DNA of 58,532 bases from Rhizomucor pusillus (Eukaryota; Mucoromycota; Mucoromycetes; Mucorales; Lichtheimiaceae): positions 1 to 58,532 of the forward strand of contig FWWN02000392.1 in the NCBI GenBank assembly GCA_900175165.2, written 5' to 3'. A model generated the notes under the pieces. That model was not told the origin of the DNA. It worked only from the letters and a program-made list of their open reading frames with translations, and ran no database searches. Below, piece after piece: positions 45,841-57,627 of this stretch (position 1 is its first letter; each line of letters begins with the position of its first letter). Made by a program: the position numbers and the translations under genes.

Positions 45841-47163
45841 GCGATACCAGCAGCTAGACGGTTTTGGAACCCGTACTTTCCCAACCATCCAATGATTATA
45901 ATTAATCCAACTATGCTCGCTCCTGCAATGCAAAAGGGAAAATTGCATGTTAGTCGCTCCACGGACGAGCAAATGTTTTGTTTCCCAAAACTTACCTAAA
46001 TAATACTGCAACACTATTCGACTACCCATTGTGAATATTCCACCTTTTTCGAGTCCTTGACGATTTAGAGTGATAAGTAGGATACATGAGGCTCCCAGTA
46101 GAATGGTATATATGAGTCCGACTATATTGTTGACAATCCAGTTAGACTGTTCACTTGTTACAGAAACACTTTAGACGATCAATTTACCATATAATCCCTG
46201 TGGAAATTCGATAGCAACCGCCGCCAAGAGAATACCTATTTTATGCGTTGAGCTTTTCCTTTGCAAAAACTACATCTGTTGGGAGATTGTACCGTAGATC
46301 AATGATCCTATTGCAAACACTACTTTGGACAATACATCCAAATCAACTTGCACTTGATCACGGAACGCAAAAAAGATCTGAACCCAGGACATCCACATAG
46401 CGCCAGAAGCATACATGTAATGTGCACTGTAGTGTTCCCAGGTATCTCTCATGTACGAGTATATCTCTGTGAGCTCGCTGGCATACGTCTGTTGTTCCAT
46501 GAATTCTGGATGGTTCGTCATAAAGTCTTGTACCGGATGTTTAAATAGAGCAGCTGCCAAGTGGATGCTGTGACCTTGGACGTAAATAGCTGCACCTATC
46601 GCCCACAGGATCCATATAAACACTGTGGATTGCAGAAAGGTTTCTTTGAAGCATGGCAAAGCAAGCAGGCTTTTTAATCCCACAAATATTCAAAATTGGA
46701 TGTCTGCAATACCTTTAGATGACGGTGGTGTAAGTCCATTCAAAAGATCGGATTGAAGCATTATGCAAAGATTGAATGGCAGCGTTATCAACTAGTATAG
46801 CAAACTTGTATCACCACAAAATGCAAGGTTTTTCTGCAAGGTCGCTGTAAAACTTACGGGGTCAAAAAGTCTCCAGATCGCGTCTCCAGCTGTCATGGAA
46901 TTAACCTGGGGCAAATCGGCCACGACAGGTACCAGCGTGAATATAAACATGCCAAGCGGTGTGAACAGTAACAGGAAAGCTAGTGTACGATTTTGGCGCG
47001 CTTGGTTGCGGTCCCTGTTAGCCGAAACTTGGCGGTGCTTTCCAGCGAAGCTCGAAGGGTACGCTTGCAGTGCCTCCTCCTCTTCGTCTGCGTCTGGCGA
47101 GGAGGTGTCCTCCATCGATGTGTTTCTGTAAATGGAGGGAAGTTCGTAAGTGTTGGTGCGCAT
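45837..47163 (-). CDS. Polytopic membrane protein, unknown function
   Basis: Six exons, 46858-47163, 46713-46791, 46293-46643, 46188-46235, 45996-46121 and 45837-45922, close in frame to 331 aa. A polar, acidic N-terminus (MRTNTYELPSIYRN, DADEEEEALQ) precedes about seven hydrophobic segments, including LAFLLLFTPLGMFIFTLVPV, TVFIWILWAIGAAIYVQGHS, GLIYTILLGASCILLITLN and SIVGLIIIIGWLGKYGF. A His/Glu/Tyr-rich loop follows the second main helix (HSIHLAAALFKHPVQDFM, then DTWEHYSAHYMYASGAMWMS), which could bind metal or haem, but this is only a thought. I do not recognise the family. The short exons (48, 79, 86 nt) all fall at membrane segments. Confidence 0.75.
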
Positions 47164-47328
47164 GACTGGCTTGGAGAGGAGGAGCAGTAAGGCACAGAAG
47201 CGAATTTTCTTGGCGAATTCGTTTAGAACGGTGTATTATGCCCGCACGAGAGAAAAAAATGCTCTTTACTACAGAATGTTAAATATAGTCTCTAACTTAT
47301 GCGTCTATCATTTACAAAAATCGCGCTT

Positions 47329-48880
47329 TTATGAACGTCTAGTGAGTAGCTTTTGTGTCAATTGTACAAGCGCCGACCGCGCGTCTGAGGGTGGCAATTG
47401 CATGATGGCGTCTATTGCTTCGTTGCAGTGCTTTTCAGCTAATGCAAGTGTTCGTTTTAGACCGTCACTTTGGTATACTAATAACCGTGCCTGTTTTGTT
47501 GCGATTAGTTCAAATAACTGAGGCTATCCTACAGCGTTGCTGCACCCTTCATACCTTCTCCACATCGCCTTCTTGCGAAAACTTGCGCTTAATGAGAGGC
47601 TCTAATTCCGGGAATTCTTCCCAGGCAAACAAGACCGGTGCAGTGGCCAATCCAAGTTTCAAGTCGGCACCGGCAGGTTTGCCGAGATCTGCTGCAGATA
47701 CCGTAAAATCGAGCATATCATCCACGAGCTAGCATAGGAGTTCAGCACAAAATGCTCCAGTGCAGACAATTTCCTTCTTTTTACTCACCTGGAATGCTAG
47801 ACCAATGTTGCGTCCGAACTTGTATGCAATATCGTTAACTTCAGTGGTGCAACCGCCGAGCACAGCCGATGATTTACAACTCTGCGCAATCAAACTACCG
47901 GTCTTCATGTACGTCTTCTCCATGTAATAATCGAACGTGCTCATTTTTCGCTGATCCTTCCCATCCTCCTGTGTGTTCTTTAGCTGCATGAATTCTCCTT
48001 CAACAAGGTTTGCAATGCAAGTAGCCATCAATTCGATACACTCTGCGTTCCTCAATCGAGCGAGTGCCAGCGAAGCACGAGCTAGCAAGAAATCACCGGC
48101 CAGGACAGCCATCTTGTTACCAAAGCTTGCGTTTGCAGAAGGCAAGTTACGACGAGTTTCCGATGCATCAATCACATCATCGTGGAGTAGTGATGCTGTG
48201 TGGATCATTTCGGTAATCTCGGCTAGACGTCGCTGGGTTGGTAGGATAGTACATCCTTGGTTGGTTACGGAGGGTGTGTAGTGTCTTTGCTGGTCAAACA
48301 CGTCGCTTGTGGTAATATTCTTGAGGCCATGTGAAATGGGCGTGTCAATGGACTGATAATCCACCGAGCCAATCCGCTTGTCACTTTTCTTGGGTGCGAT
48401 GCTGGTCGCCTGCGCCATCAACAGAACAAGCAATGGCCGGATATGCTTCCCGTCAGCGCTAAAGTAGTGCTTTGCTACAGTGTTCAGGAATGGATGACCG
48501 CTGCCCAGCAGCTTTGCGATATTTCCCTTCAATTCCCAAAGATCCTTGCCGACGAGCTTTGCAGGATCGATTATCGGCTCACTGTCTCCCTCCTTGACCA
48601 AGCTTTGGGCCTCACGGATCGCCTGGTTCCAAGTGGCAGCCTCACCAGTAAACGGTACAGAATCGTCTTTGGTGACATGTCGCAACGGCGTTGTCTGCAA
48701 GACAGTTGTGCGCAGCTTGCTGAACCCTTCAGCGATCTTGTTTATTGGTGACGCTTCCTCGGCAGCAGCTTTTGAAAGTAAGACGCGAGAGGAATGGTAG
48801 CCGGCATTCAAACACACATGTCGCACGGTGGCAGAGAGAAGTGTCCGTCGCGAGGCTGCTCGGACGATCGATGTTGACAT
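47329..48880 (-). CDS. COQ1: COQ1 polyprenyl diphosphate synthase, mitochondrial
   Basis: Exons 47789-48880, 47555-47728 and 47329-47490 give 475 aa. Start 48880 is the first ATG and begins MSTSIVRAASRRTLLSATVR, a strong mitochondrial presequence. Core signatures are LGSGHPFLNTVAKHYFSADG, GKHIRPLLVLLMAQAT, first aspartate motif LLHDDVIDASETRR, and second motif LVDDMLDF (second exon) followed by GKPAGADLKLGLATAPVLFA. An insertion of about 50 residues between the G-K-x-x-R-P block and QRRLAEITEMIHTASLLHDD is also found in yeast Coq1. The enzyme builds the isoprenoid tail of ubiquinone from IPP on the matrix side. All catalytic parts are present. Confidence 0.95.
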
Positions 48881-49489
48881 TAAAAAGCGCTTGCTGTTAA
48901 CTTTTTCGTCCTCGCAAATTTCAGTCACTGCTGGGCCATGTGCGACCAGGCTCTGTCAAACATTGCTCTCCGAAAGTAGCCTGATATGTCAAGCAACATT
49001 GCAGAGCTTCCTAAACTTTGAATATTCTACGAGATAGGTATATACCACATAAACTTGTGCTTTCAGCTTTAAACCTTTAACGGCCTCACCGTGAGTTACT
49101 ATACATATTTGACGAAATGAAATATCCGAATTTGATACTGCTTACATAGCATGGATATTCTTGCTGCGCTAGACCTTTTCCACAAAAGATGTCAGATTTA
49201 AACGTCTCTAGTTGTACTTCCATACATATGAAAATCAATGGTGCTCCAACTTCTACACCTATTGGTGATTGCACAGCGTTTGATATGCATCTTTAATCAT
49301 GTTGATCAGACGTTGAATTGCACAAAAAGGAGTCGTGAAGCTTGAAGAGGTCGCGCCAGAGCTTTTTACATAGCTGAAGAGATAAAGGGGGAAGAATCAA
49401 TCACTCTGCCGAAGTTTTACATACGTATTGATATATAAAGACCAAAAAGTAGCTGATGGAGCGGCCTCGTTCTCTAAACACTGCTCCAT
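48881..49489. promoter_or_regulatory. Divergent region COQ1 / elongase
   Basis: 610 nt between the COQ1 start and the elongase start. No coding frame was accepted and no recognisable element was found. Confidence 0.45.
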
Positions 49490-50462
49490 ATGCAAGACAA
49501 CGGTGTACTCTTCCGCCACTTTGATTCGGCTTACAATGTACTCACGGGCAAGCCGGCCTCCAGCTTTGAGTTTGAATATGGCAAGACACCCCTTGCATCC
49601 TTTTCCGCTGGTAACATGGAAAGAAACCTTAGCAACACTAGCTTATTGATAACTGTGATGTGTGCTTCTAGTTATTCTGACCAGTATGGTGTACTTCTTG
49701 GTCATCTTCGGTACCCAGCATCTTTTAAAGGATCAAAAGCCGTTCAACTGCAATAGACTCTTTCAGATCCACAATGCTCTGGTGTGTCTCGCGTCAACAG
49801 CGCTTTTTGCCTTGACGATGGAGCAACTTGTGCCTCTCATGTGGCATCGCGGCATGCACTTTACAATGTGCTCTCCCTCTGCGTATACTCAAAAGTTGGA
49901 GTTGCTCTATTATCTAAACTACCTCATGAAATACTGGGAGCTTGCCGATACCATGTTTATGGTCCTTAAGAAGAAACCACTCAAATTGTTGCATTATTAC
50001 CATCACAGCTCCACATTGGTCCTTTGCTTCACGCAGCTCCTTGGCAAGACCACGCTGGTAAGTCCTCCTCGCAACAAACATACGTCTATTTACTTTGCAT
50101 TCACATGTACATACATATTTAACTAGTCATGGTTACCAATCACTCTGAATCTGGGAATTCATATCCTCATGTACTACTATTTCCTACTATCTTCAGTTGG
50201 CGGACGACCGTGGTGGAAACGCTATCTCACGGGGTTACAGATTTCCCAATTCATAGTGGACCTCGTGATCATTTACGGCCTAATCTGGTCCTACTTTGCC
50301 GACAAGCACTGGCCGTACCTCCCAAACGTTGGCACCTGTTCAGGAGAAACCGCGCCCGTCCTCTTTGGCACGTTCGTACTCACGAGCTACCTGTTCATGT
50401 TTATAAACTTTTACAAAGAGACGTACCACCGCATAGTTCCTGCTACCAATAAAGATCACTAG
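49490..50462 (+). CDS. ELO-family fatty-acid elongase
   Basis: Exons 49490-49610, 49672-50057 and 50127-50462 give 280 aa. It is a 3-ketoacyl-CoA synthase of the ELO family: KYWELADTMFMVLKKKPLKL, then the HxxHH catalytic box in LLHYYHHSSTLVLCF, and LNLGIHILMYYYFLLSSV right after the second splice. About seven membrane helices are spread from residue 41 (VILTSMVYFLVIFG) to LFGTFVLTSYLFMFINFY. It acts in the ER membrane, condensing malonyl-CoA with acyl-CoA. The C-terminus ends NKDH and lacks a clear KKxx signal. Substrate class (saturated/very long chain or polyunsaturated) cannot be told from sequence alone. Confidence 0.93.
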
Positions 50463-51158
50463 ACGACGACGCATCTTATCATTTTCGTTATCATCATTGC
50501 CCTTTTTATTTGCAGCGCCTGGTGGCACATGACAGCAGGAATGATAATCTACAAACCATCATCATAGCTCGGATCACTTTTGTCATCCTAAACATTTGTG
50601 GTACCGATTGACCTTCAACCCGGCGAATTCAATGTACAATATTCTAATATGATCGTTCAAGTTCAAATCGTTAATCTAGTCCATTAAACAAAAATTACTT
50701 CTTCTTATTATTATTATTCTTACAGTTCCTGAAACCTTTTGCGTAAGAAAAAGAGCAAGATCAGTAAGAAAGCAGCTAGAACCGATAGTACCAAAGATGT
50801 ACTACGTCATGTCTGCTGCTGCTGTAGCAAAATCAAAGTTGTATGTACCCGTGGGATGTGATGTCAGATCAGGAAACCCCCGTCCCCCCAAGGAGTTTCT
50901 CGCGGAGTTGTACGGATAAAGTGCATAATCGATGGATTGTGGTACAGGTTTTATTTTGGCGTTGAAAACGAAATTCTAGCTCAATAAATAACAAGCAAAG
51001 AGAGAGAGGACGAGGAGGAGTAGGAACAGGAAAAGAAAAATGCGAATTATGCAGAGTAATGGAGTTGGTTGTATGCTTGAATATGCAAAACGTGTAATAA
51101 AAATTTGGGCTTAAAGAATAGAGTGCATGGCTGAGTCGGCTGGAATCAAATGTGTGTT
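50463..51158. other. Convergent 3' region with TTA microsatellite
   Basis: About 700 nt between the stops of the elongase and the small coiled-coil gene. Contains a TTA run at 50705-50718, a GA-rich patch around 51000-51045 and otherwise AT-rich sequence. No gene seen. Confidence 0.5.
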
Positions 51159-51593
51159 CTAGTTTTCTTCGTCATTGTCTCTTTTAGTAGACGAGACGAC
51201 AGTTATCCGGCTCAGGATCTTGAGCAGATGTTGCTGTTCCTTGGCTAACTCGCTGATGGAATCCTTAAGGATCTGATGCTCCAGATATTCGGACTGCAAA
51301 TGGTTCAACAGTTTTTTCGAGGTGTCCAGCACCTGTTTCAGTTCATCCAATGTCAGCCTTGCTTTGACCGCTTTCGGAATGTAGTCGGGATGGAATGCGT
51401 TGTTTGAAGGTGTCGTAAGTGGTGAAGTAGCTGGAGTAACAATGTGTTCCTGAGACGAAGACGACTGCTGCTCGGGTGCTTCGTCAAGTCTCGGTGTGGG
51501 AGGCATATTTGCTAGCACAGACGCAAAACGCACAGTCAATCTCGCACAGGATACGGGAATGGTGCTGGAGACAATGTGAGACGCTAGAAACAT
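51159..51593 (-). CDS. Small coiled-coil protein, possible mitochondrial leader
   Basis: A single frame of 144 codons. The first 30 residues (MFLASHIVSSTIPVSCARLT, VRFASVLA) have no acidic residue and two Arg, as in a mitochondrial leader. Next is a Pro/Ser/Thr-rich linker, and from about residue 78 a long helix with heptad-like spacing (ARLTLDELKQVLDTSKKLLN, LQSEYLEHQILKDSISELAK, EQQHLLKIL). An alternative start at the second Met (MPPTPRLDEAPE) would remove the leader. It ends with a charged KRDNDEEN tail. I do not recognise the family; small coiled-coil mitochondrial or kinetochore subunits would look similar. Confidence 0.55.
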   Translation of the reverse strand: MFLASHIVSSTIPVSCARLTVRFASVLANMPPTPRLDEAPEQQSSSSQEHIVTPATSPLTTPSNNAFHPDYIPKAVKARLTLDELKQVLDTSKKLLNHLQSEYLEHQILKDSISELAKEQQHLLKILSRITVVSSTKRDNDEEN

Positions 51594-52449
51594 GGCTGGA
51601 GAAGGATATAGCAGAGAGAGATGGAGAGGAAGAAAGAAAGAGACAAGCTGTTCCTGTTTTCAGACGGCTTTTTAAAAAACAGGGCAACGCTAATGACATG
51701 ACCAATGAAAACAAGATGCCGGCGGGTATAATTTATTCCACATCTGCTATATTAACTTACCATTCATAGGTCACGTGGCAGACGTAGGGTGGATCACTGT
51801 ACACAGACGTGTCTAAACATGTTAGTACACCTTTAACCTAAAATCTCCATTTTCTCTGGAAATTAAATGCGCAGCCGAGCATTATGATCGTTTCCTGATT
51901 TAATAAAGTGCATAGTGGACCGTTGAAAGTCGGATAAGTCACCCAAGAGACAACTGAAGGCGCCGTTTTTCTTCACCGTCAGGAAAAGGGACCCTGTGCC
52001 CCTGGCAATGAGATATTGATTAGTGGCTGCATCGACGTACCTATCAAGATCTTCCATAATTTTCTATAGAGAAATCAAAAACGTGAAGATCATTACACTA
52101 TCATACTTTCGCGTGCGCTTGTTCTATTGTGAACAATCACAACAATGCATATAATTGAAATCGACAGACTTCAAATTATTTTACATGAAATCTTCGGATC
52201 CTAACGCCATTAACAAGCTTTTCATAATACTACGTTGATCCATTTACTAAAGCTATTATTAAACCAAAGAGAGAAAGAGTTTCAAGTTGCCAAATCCCAA
52301 AATGCCGGTACGCTATCGTAACTTTGCATTTTATCCCCTTTCCGAGTTGTAAAGAGTACTCAAGGACCATGTTCCAATTTAGTCAATTTGACGTTACAAA
52401 CTGTCTAGAGGGCTGAATACTCGTGTAACCACATCTCTTCCGTTATTAC
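51594..52449. other. Divergent region with one weak minus-strand frame
   Basis: Lies between the coiled-coil gene and the dehydrogenase. A 64-codon minus-strand frame (51863-52057, MEDLDRYVDAATNQYLIARG) has reasonable composition but no partner exon or domain, so it is not called as a gene. It might be a remnant. GA-rich sequence near 51595-51650 lies just upstream of the coiled-coil gene. Confidence 0.4.
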
Positions 52450-53628
52450 ATGTTTTGGAACTCCAAGCAGTTTGAATTTAAGGACATTCCTGATCTTTCG
52501 GGAAAGATTGCCATCGTCACTGGCAGCAACACTGGCGTGAGTGCAAAAAAGAACTTTAAAGCAAACCTTAATCACCACAGTAACACTGTTCCCAGATTGG
52601 CAGAGTATGTGCTCTGGAGATGGCTCGCAAAAACTGTCAGGTGTAAGGACAAGGGTTGGGTTGAACAAAGTAATATACTTTCCGCTAAAACAAATCGTTC
52701 CTGCAGCGTTGTTGCAGCACGCAATGCAGAAAAGGCAAACGCGGTTGTGGACGAAATCAAGAAGGAGACTGGCAACGATAAGGTCGAATATATCCATCTT
52801 GACCTCTTATCTTTGGCATCAGTCAAGAAGTTCGCCGATGAGTTCAGGGCACGATACGACCAATTGCATATTCTGATGAACAACGCTGGTGTTATGATGG
52901 CCCCTTATTCTCTTTCCGAAGATGGTAAGAGCCAAGGAGAGGGTAACGAATAGTATATTTACACCGCAAACAATGTTTAGGTCTCGAGCGCCAATTCGCC
53001 ACGAATCACGTAGCTCACTATTATCTGACTATGCTGCTTCTCCCTGTGCTGGAAAAGAGCACTCCAAGCCGTATCGTAAACGTCAGCTCGATGGGTCACA
53101 TGTTTGCAAAGTTCTTTGGTGGTTTGCAACTGCACAATATAAATGACGAAAAGACCTACCATTACGGTGGCCACTACTGCAAGTCTAAGGCGGCCAACAT
53201 TCTGTTCACTCGAGAACTTGCAAAGCGGCTAAAGAACAAAGGAGTTGAGGTATGCATTACGCAGTAAAGTAACACATTATGCTCTTATATAAGTATACTT
53301 TGTTTAGATTTACGTCAATTGCAACCACCCGGGTGTTGTGGGCAGCGACCTTTACCGCCATATGTTTGCACCTACTTCCTTCTTGATGTCGTTAGGCAAG
53401 AGGCTGCTCTATATCACCAATGAGGACGGCGCCCTTGCTCAGTTGTACGTTGCCACTAGTCCTGAAATCGAGGAGAAGAAATTGTCAGGCGAGTACTTTG
53501 TTCCTTATGGAAAACTTTCCAAGAGCGATGCTTACACACGCTCTGACGAGAATGCCGCTGAACTCTGGGAATGGACCGAGAAGGTTTTGAAAGAGAAAGC
53601 TCCCGGTTACGAGGGCGCACCTATCTAA
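52450..53628 (+). CDS. Short-chain dehydrogenase/reductase (retinol dehydrogenase-like)
   Basis: Exons 52450-52536, 52596-52642, 52707-52924, 52981-53249 and 53308-53628 give 313 aa. Classical SDR features appear after splicing: TGSNTGIGR (nucleotide loop, across the first intron), VVVAARN with Arg favouring NADP(H), LHILMNNAGV, NVSSMGHMF (catalytic Ser) and HYCKSKAANILF (YxxxK). The C-terminal part is IYVNCNHPGVVGSDLYRHMF. This is the RDH11-14/WWOX-like branch, reducing retinoid or lipid aldehydes and ketones in animals; the substrate here is unknown. At the end of exon 2 two donors overlap (CAGGTGTAAGG); only the second (GTAAGG, intron from 52643) keeps the frame. Confidence 0.92.
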
Positions 53629-54020
53629 CCCCCGCTGGACATATACGAATGTAAGGATGATATGAGCTATATTCTTTTCAATACCTACGCATTAGTTTAG
53701 TAAACTTTGTATACATAATACTTCATTTGGTCCACTCGCTAATTTGCGTAAATCTCCTCGCGCTGATTATGCAGTCAATTGACAGCAAGCGGTGTGTTTG
53801 GCTGGCAGTGGACGCCAACACCTTCTTTGCCCAAGCATTCCTCACAACGAAGGTTGGTATACATCTTCCAGCCTCAAATTTGCCAGCACAAAAAGTCGTC
53901 GCGAGCATACGAGATATTCGTGGAATAAAATGATCTTTGTTCTTTAGCACATTGGAATAGGAATGCAGGATAAATACACGAGAAAACAAAAGGAGAGATA
54001 ATAGAATGTTTACAGTTCGT
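53629..54020. other. Convergent 3' region SDR / ILV3
   Basis: 390 nt between two stop codons; AT-rich. A plus-strand frame here (53727-53933) and its minus-strand counterpart have no coding character. Likely 3' UTRs. Confidence 0.5.
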
Positions 54021-56473
54021 CTAAGAAGCATCTCCATTGTTAGTGCATCCAAATCAGGACATATATATGGTTTAGTTGGCTTACCTGTAACCGCACCCTC
54101 GCTGGCACTCTTGACGGTCATGACATAGCGAGCCAAGACACCGCGGGTGTGTTTGGGTGGGGAAGGTACAAAGTTGGCTTTTCGTGTAGCCATCTCTTCG
54201 TCAGATATTTCGACGTTCATCTCACGAGTCTCTGCGTTGATGGTGATCATATCGCCGTCCTTGACCAGACCAATCGGCCCGCCAACCTGGGCTTCAGGGC
54301 AAATGTGACCGACAATGAAACCCTACAGACATAATGTTGTTAGCAAAGTTGATCAAAACAAATTGCAAATTCTGCAAATAAACTCACGTGAGAACCGCCA
54401 GAGAAACGGCCATCGGTCAAGAGTGCGACATCTTTGCCGAGACCAGCGCCCATGATAGCAGAGGTGGGTTTCACTGTGCGCATGTATACAGAAATTCGTC
54501 ATCAAACCATGCTTTTCACGACTCTGATATTTTCACTAGAATACTTACACATTTCGGGCATACCAGGTCCACCCTTGGGACCTTCGCCGCGGATAACGAT
54601 AACGGTCTTTTCACCTTTCTTGAATTCATTGTTCTCCAAAGCAGTAACAAATCCTTCTTCGCCTTCGAAAACGCGGGCTTTGCCTCGGAAGACAAGACCC
54701 TCCTTACCGGTAATCTTGGCGACGGAACCTTCGGGTGCGAGGTTACCCTTGAGGATTTGCAAGTGTCCAGTTTTCTTGATAGGTTCAGACAATGGACGGA
54801 TAATCTGCTGTCCTTGGGGAAGGCCAGGGAGGGAGTGGAGGTTCTCGGCGAGACTCTTGCCGGTAACAGTCAAGACGTCTCCGTTGATCAGCTTTTCCTC
54901 CAACAAGTACTTGAGGATGGCGGGGATACCACCGATCTTATGTAAGTCCTCCATAACGAATTTACCGCTAGATACGAACACGAAAGGATGTTAGAGCAAT
55001 GGCCCGAAAACAATATGCACAGATAGTTATACCTAGGCTTCATGTCAGCCAACAGAGGAGTGCGGTCGCTTACAGCCTGGAAGTCGTCCAATGTCAGCTT
55101 GACACCGACGCTGCGGGCGATAGCAATCAAATGCAACACGACATTGGTTGAGCCACCAAGAACCATGGTCAAAACCATGGCGTTCTCAAAAGCTTCGCGG
55201 GTCATAATATCACGGGGCTTGATATCCTTCTCCAACAGGTTGCGAATAGCCTGGCCTGCGTTCAAACATTCCTGGATCTTCTCAGGGTAGCTGGCGGGAG
55301 TTGAAGAACTGTAGGGTAAAGTCATACCCATAGCCTCAGCAGCAGAAGCCACTGTAATAGATACATGTTAATCTCGAAAATCATTGGATTTGTTAAGCTA
55401 TCAACTTACTGGTGTTGGCAGTATACACTGTTAGCAAAGGAAAGTGAAGCAAATAGCTCTTGTGAGATATATGTCATTGGTAAGACGAAACGATGGTTTT
55501 CCACTTACTGCCACCGCATGCGCCAGGACCAGGGCAAGCATGGCGGATAATGTCGTATCGCTTCTCTTCAGTGATAGCACCGCTCACGTACTCGCCGTAG
55601 GCTTGGAAAGCAGAAACGATATCCAAAGTATCACCTCCACAACCTTTACCAGGCTGAATGGTACCGCCGTAAACCATCAAGGATGGGCGGTTGAAGCGAC
55701 CCATGGCCATCAAACAACCGGGCATGTTCTTGTCACAACCTGGCAACGAAATGTTGGCGTCGTACCATTGACCACGAGTGACCTTGAAGTTTATGTTTAG
55801 ATATCATGTCATCCGGCCATCACATAAGCCAGCAATACATACAGTTTCGATGCTGTCGGCAATCAAATCACGAGACTGCAGAGAGTAGCTCATACCATCG
55901 GTACCCATGGAGATACCGTCGCTGACGCCGATAGTATTGAATCGGTAACCGATCATTCCGGCCTTTTGCACACCTTCCTTGACCTTTGCAGCAAGGTCCA
56001 TCAAATGCATGTTGCATGGGTTGCCCTCGTACCACCTAAACAAATACGCGAACGAAACCGTTAACAGCTCGCGTCACCGATTATCCTGCTTCATTCTTTC
56101 CACGTACACGCTAGAGATACCGACTTGAGCCTTGTCCATATCCTCGAGTGTCAAACCAGTCGCATACACTAGATAAATATATACATATGTTTTTGAGTCG
56201 ATTTGCATGGTTACGTACATCCTGTTTGCTACATACACATGGCCTGGGAAGCACCCTGGCTCTTGGGCTGCGTGATTTTAGAGCTGTATTTGTTGATCTT
56301 CTTCTCGGACGAGGAAGCATAATGGCGCAAACCGACAGGAACGGGTGCGCTCGCACGAACGTGGTTGCTAGAATTTTGGTTAAGCTTTCGGATACTAGGT
56401 CGCGGCTGAATTATATATCTTACAGGGAGCTTGTTGGAAGGCTTGCTACCCGCGACAGCAACTTTGCAGCCAT
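54021..56473 (-). CDS. ILV3: Dihydroxy-acid dehydratase, mitochondrial
   Basis: Eleven exons, in order 56424-56473, 56237-56367, 56108-56168, 55843-56035, 55509-55782, 55410-55427, 55033-55351, 54549-54967, 54388-54473, 54085-54322 and 54021-54031, total 599 aa in frame. The start [20 protein letters not shown] looks like a mitochondrial presequence. Iron-sulfur cysteines sit in [12 protein letters not shown] and [15 protein letters not shown]; the latter is completed by an 18-nt exon. Other blocks are [39 protein letters not shown] and [20 protein letters not shown]. The last exon is 11 nt (AS and stop). The enzyme is the third common step of valine, leucine and isoleucine synthesis; as an Fe-S enzyme it needs mitochondrial ISC. 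Confidence 0.96.
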
Positions 56474-57627
56474 GAAAGTATATCGTGGAGAGAGAAGAGA
56501 GGGGGGTTGGGTATTTTTCGTCGGCGATCAAAGAGCTGTCAAAATCACCTGCAGATAGTGGCTTTTAAAGTCTGACACTGTATGCGTTGGAAGATATGAT
56601 TGGCAGTGAGTATGAACTCGCATCTGTGGAGTTGTTGGCCGATAGGCAATGCCCGTGCTCGTCATCACCCACCACCACTAGCCACTCTCCGGCCAGCTGC
56701 TGACATATGCTTTATTGGTTCCATGTTGAACGACGTTTGTTTTGCTATTTCGAACAGGCAAACTCGATGCGTTTCAAATTACCTTTTCATCACTGCAATC
56801 AAAATACAGTTGTTATTCCGTACAGAATATTTTCTCTTTTATCATCCGACGACATACGGTTGCTTAAGTTACAAAGCACCGCTGGCGTTGGGATGTCAGG
56901 CACCACCTGTAATCTTCTTTTGGGCTCCTCCTTTAGCATTCAACAGAAGATTTAAGGCATGAAGAATTTTGAGTATCGCTTATGCTTAAAAAATATGGTG
57001 CGTCGAGCTACCATTCGCGTTCGCACCTTTCACAGCGAAACAAATATGAATATACAGTCCAAAAGCAGGTGAATAGATGAGAGGAGTAATGTTTGCAGGA
57101 AGAAGAGTTAAACCAGTACATAGGATCATTACAGTCAGCAGAAAATTCTGCCAGGTACGTGCCTAAGTGAATTCCTACTTACGGTGGATATGTTTGTCAG
57201 AGACATGGGGAAACGCACGGTTGGCGACAAATAATATTTGCATCGCTATACATTCATCAGAGTAGAAAATCTACTGGGGTGTTGGCCTGCTATCAAATTA
57301 TTGTCCTTAGCATAGGCGCTCTTCTTAATGTACGAATGTGAGAATGAAGCTTTATAGGTTTATTGACCTATACAAATTTATGCACGGCCTATTCAAATCT
57401 CAATTAAATGCTGTACTTTAAGCGTTTTCGAGCTTGGTGGATTGTTTACATGCCGTTACTGCATAGAATTCTACGTCGACAGAAGGCATCTTGCCCAGTT
57501 TGCACTGTACCGGCAAAATTGGAAATTGATCTTGTCACCCAAGCAATGCGTCTTGGGCGCAAACCTGCATGAAAAAGCTGCTTCCTATTGCATTTCCAAG
57601 TCGATTATCACATTCTACAAATGTCGG
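56474..57627. other. Stretch between ILV3 and the right repeat
   Basis: About 1.15 kb that includes the ILV3 promoter. Frames at 56600-56962 and 57442-57699 on the plus strand have no recognisable domain; the latter runs into the repeat and matches nothing at the left end beyond 894. I see no RNA gene. Confidence 0.45.

Noticed and set aside
51863..52057. 64-codon minus-strand frame
   Set aside because: Protein-like composition but no homology I recognise and no partner exons; kept only as a note in the intergenic entry.
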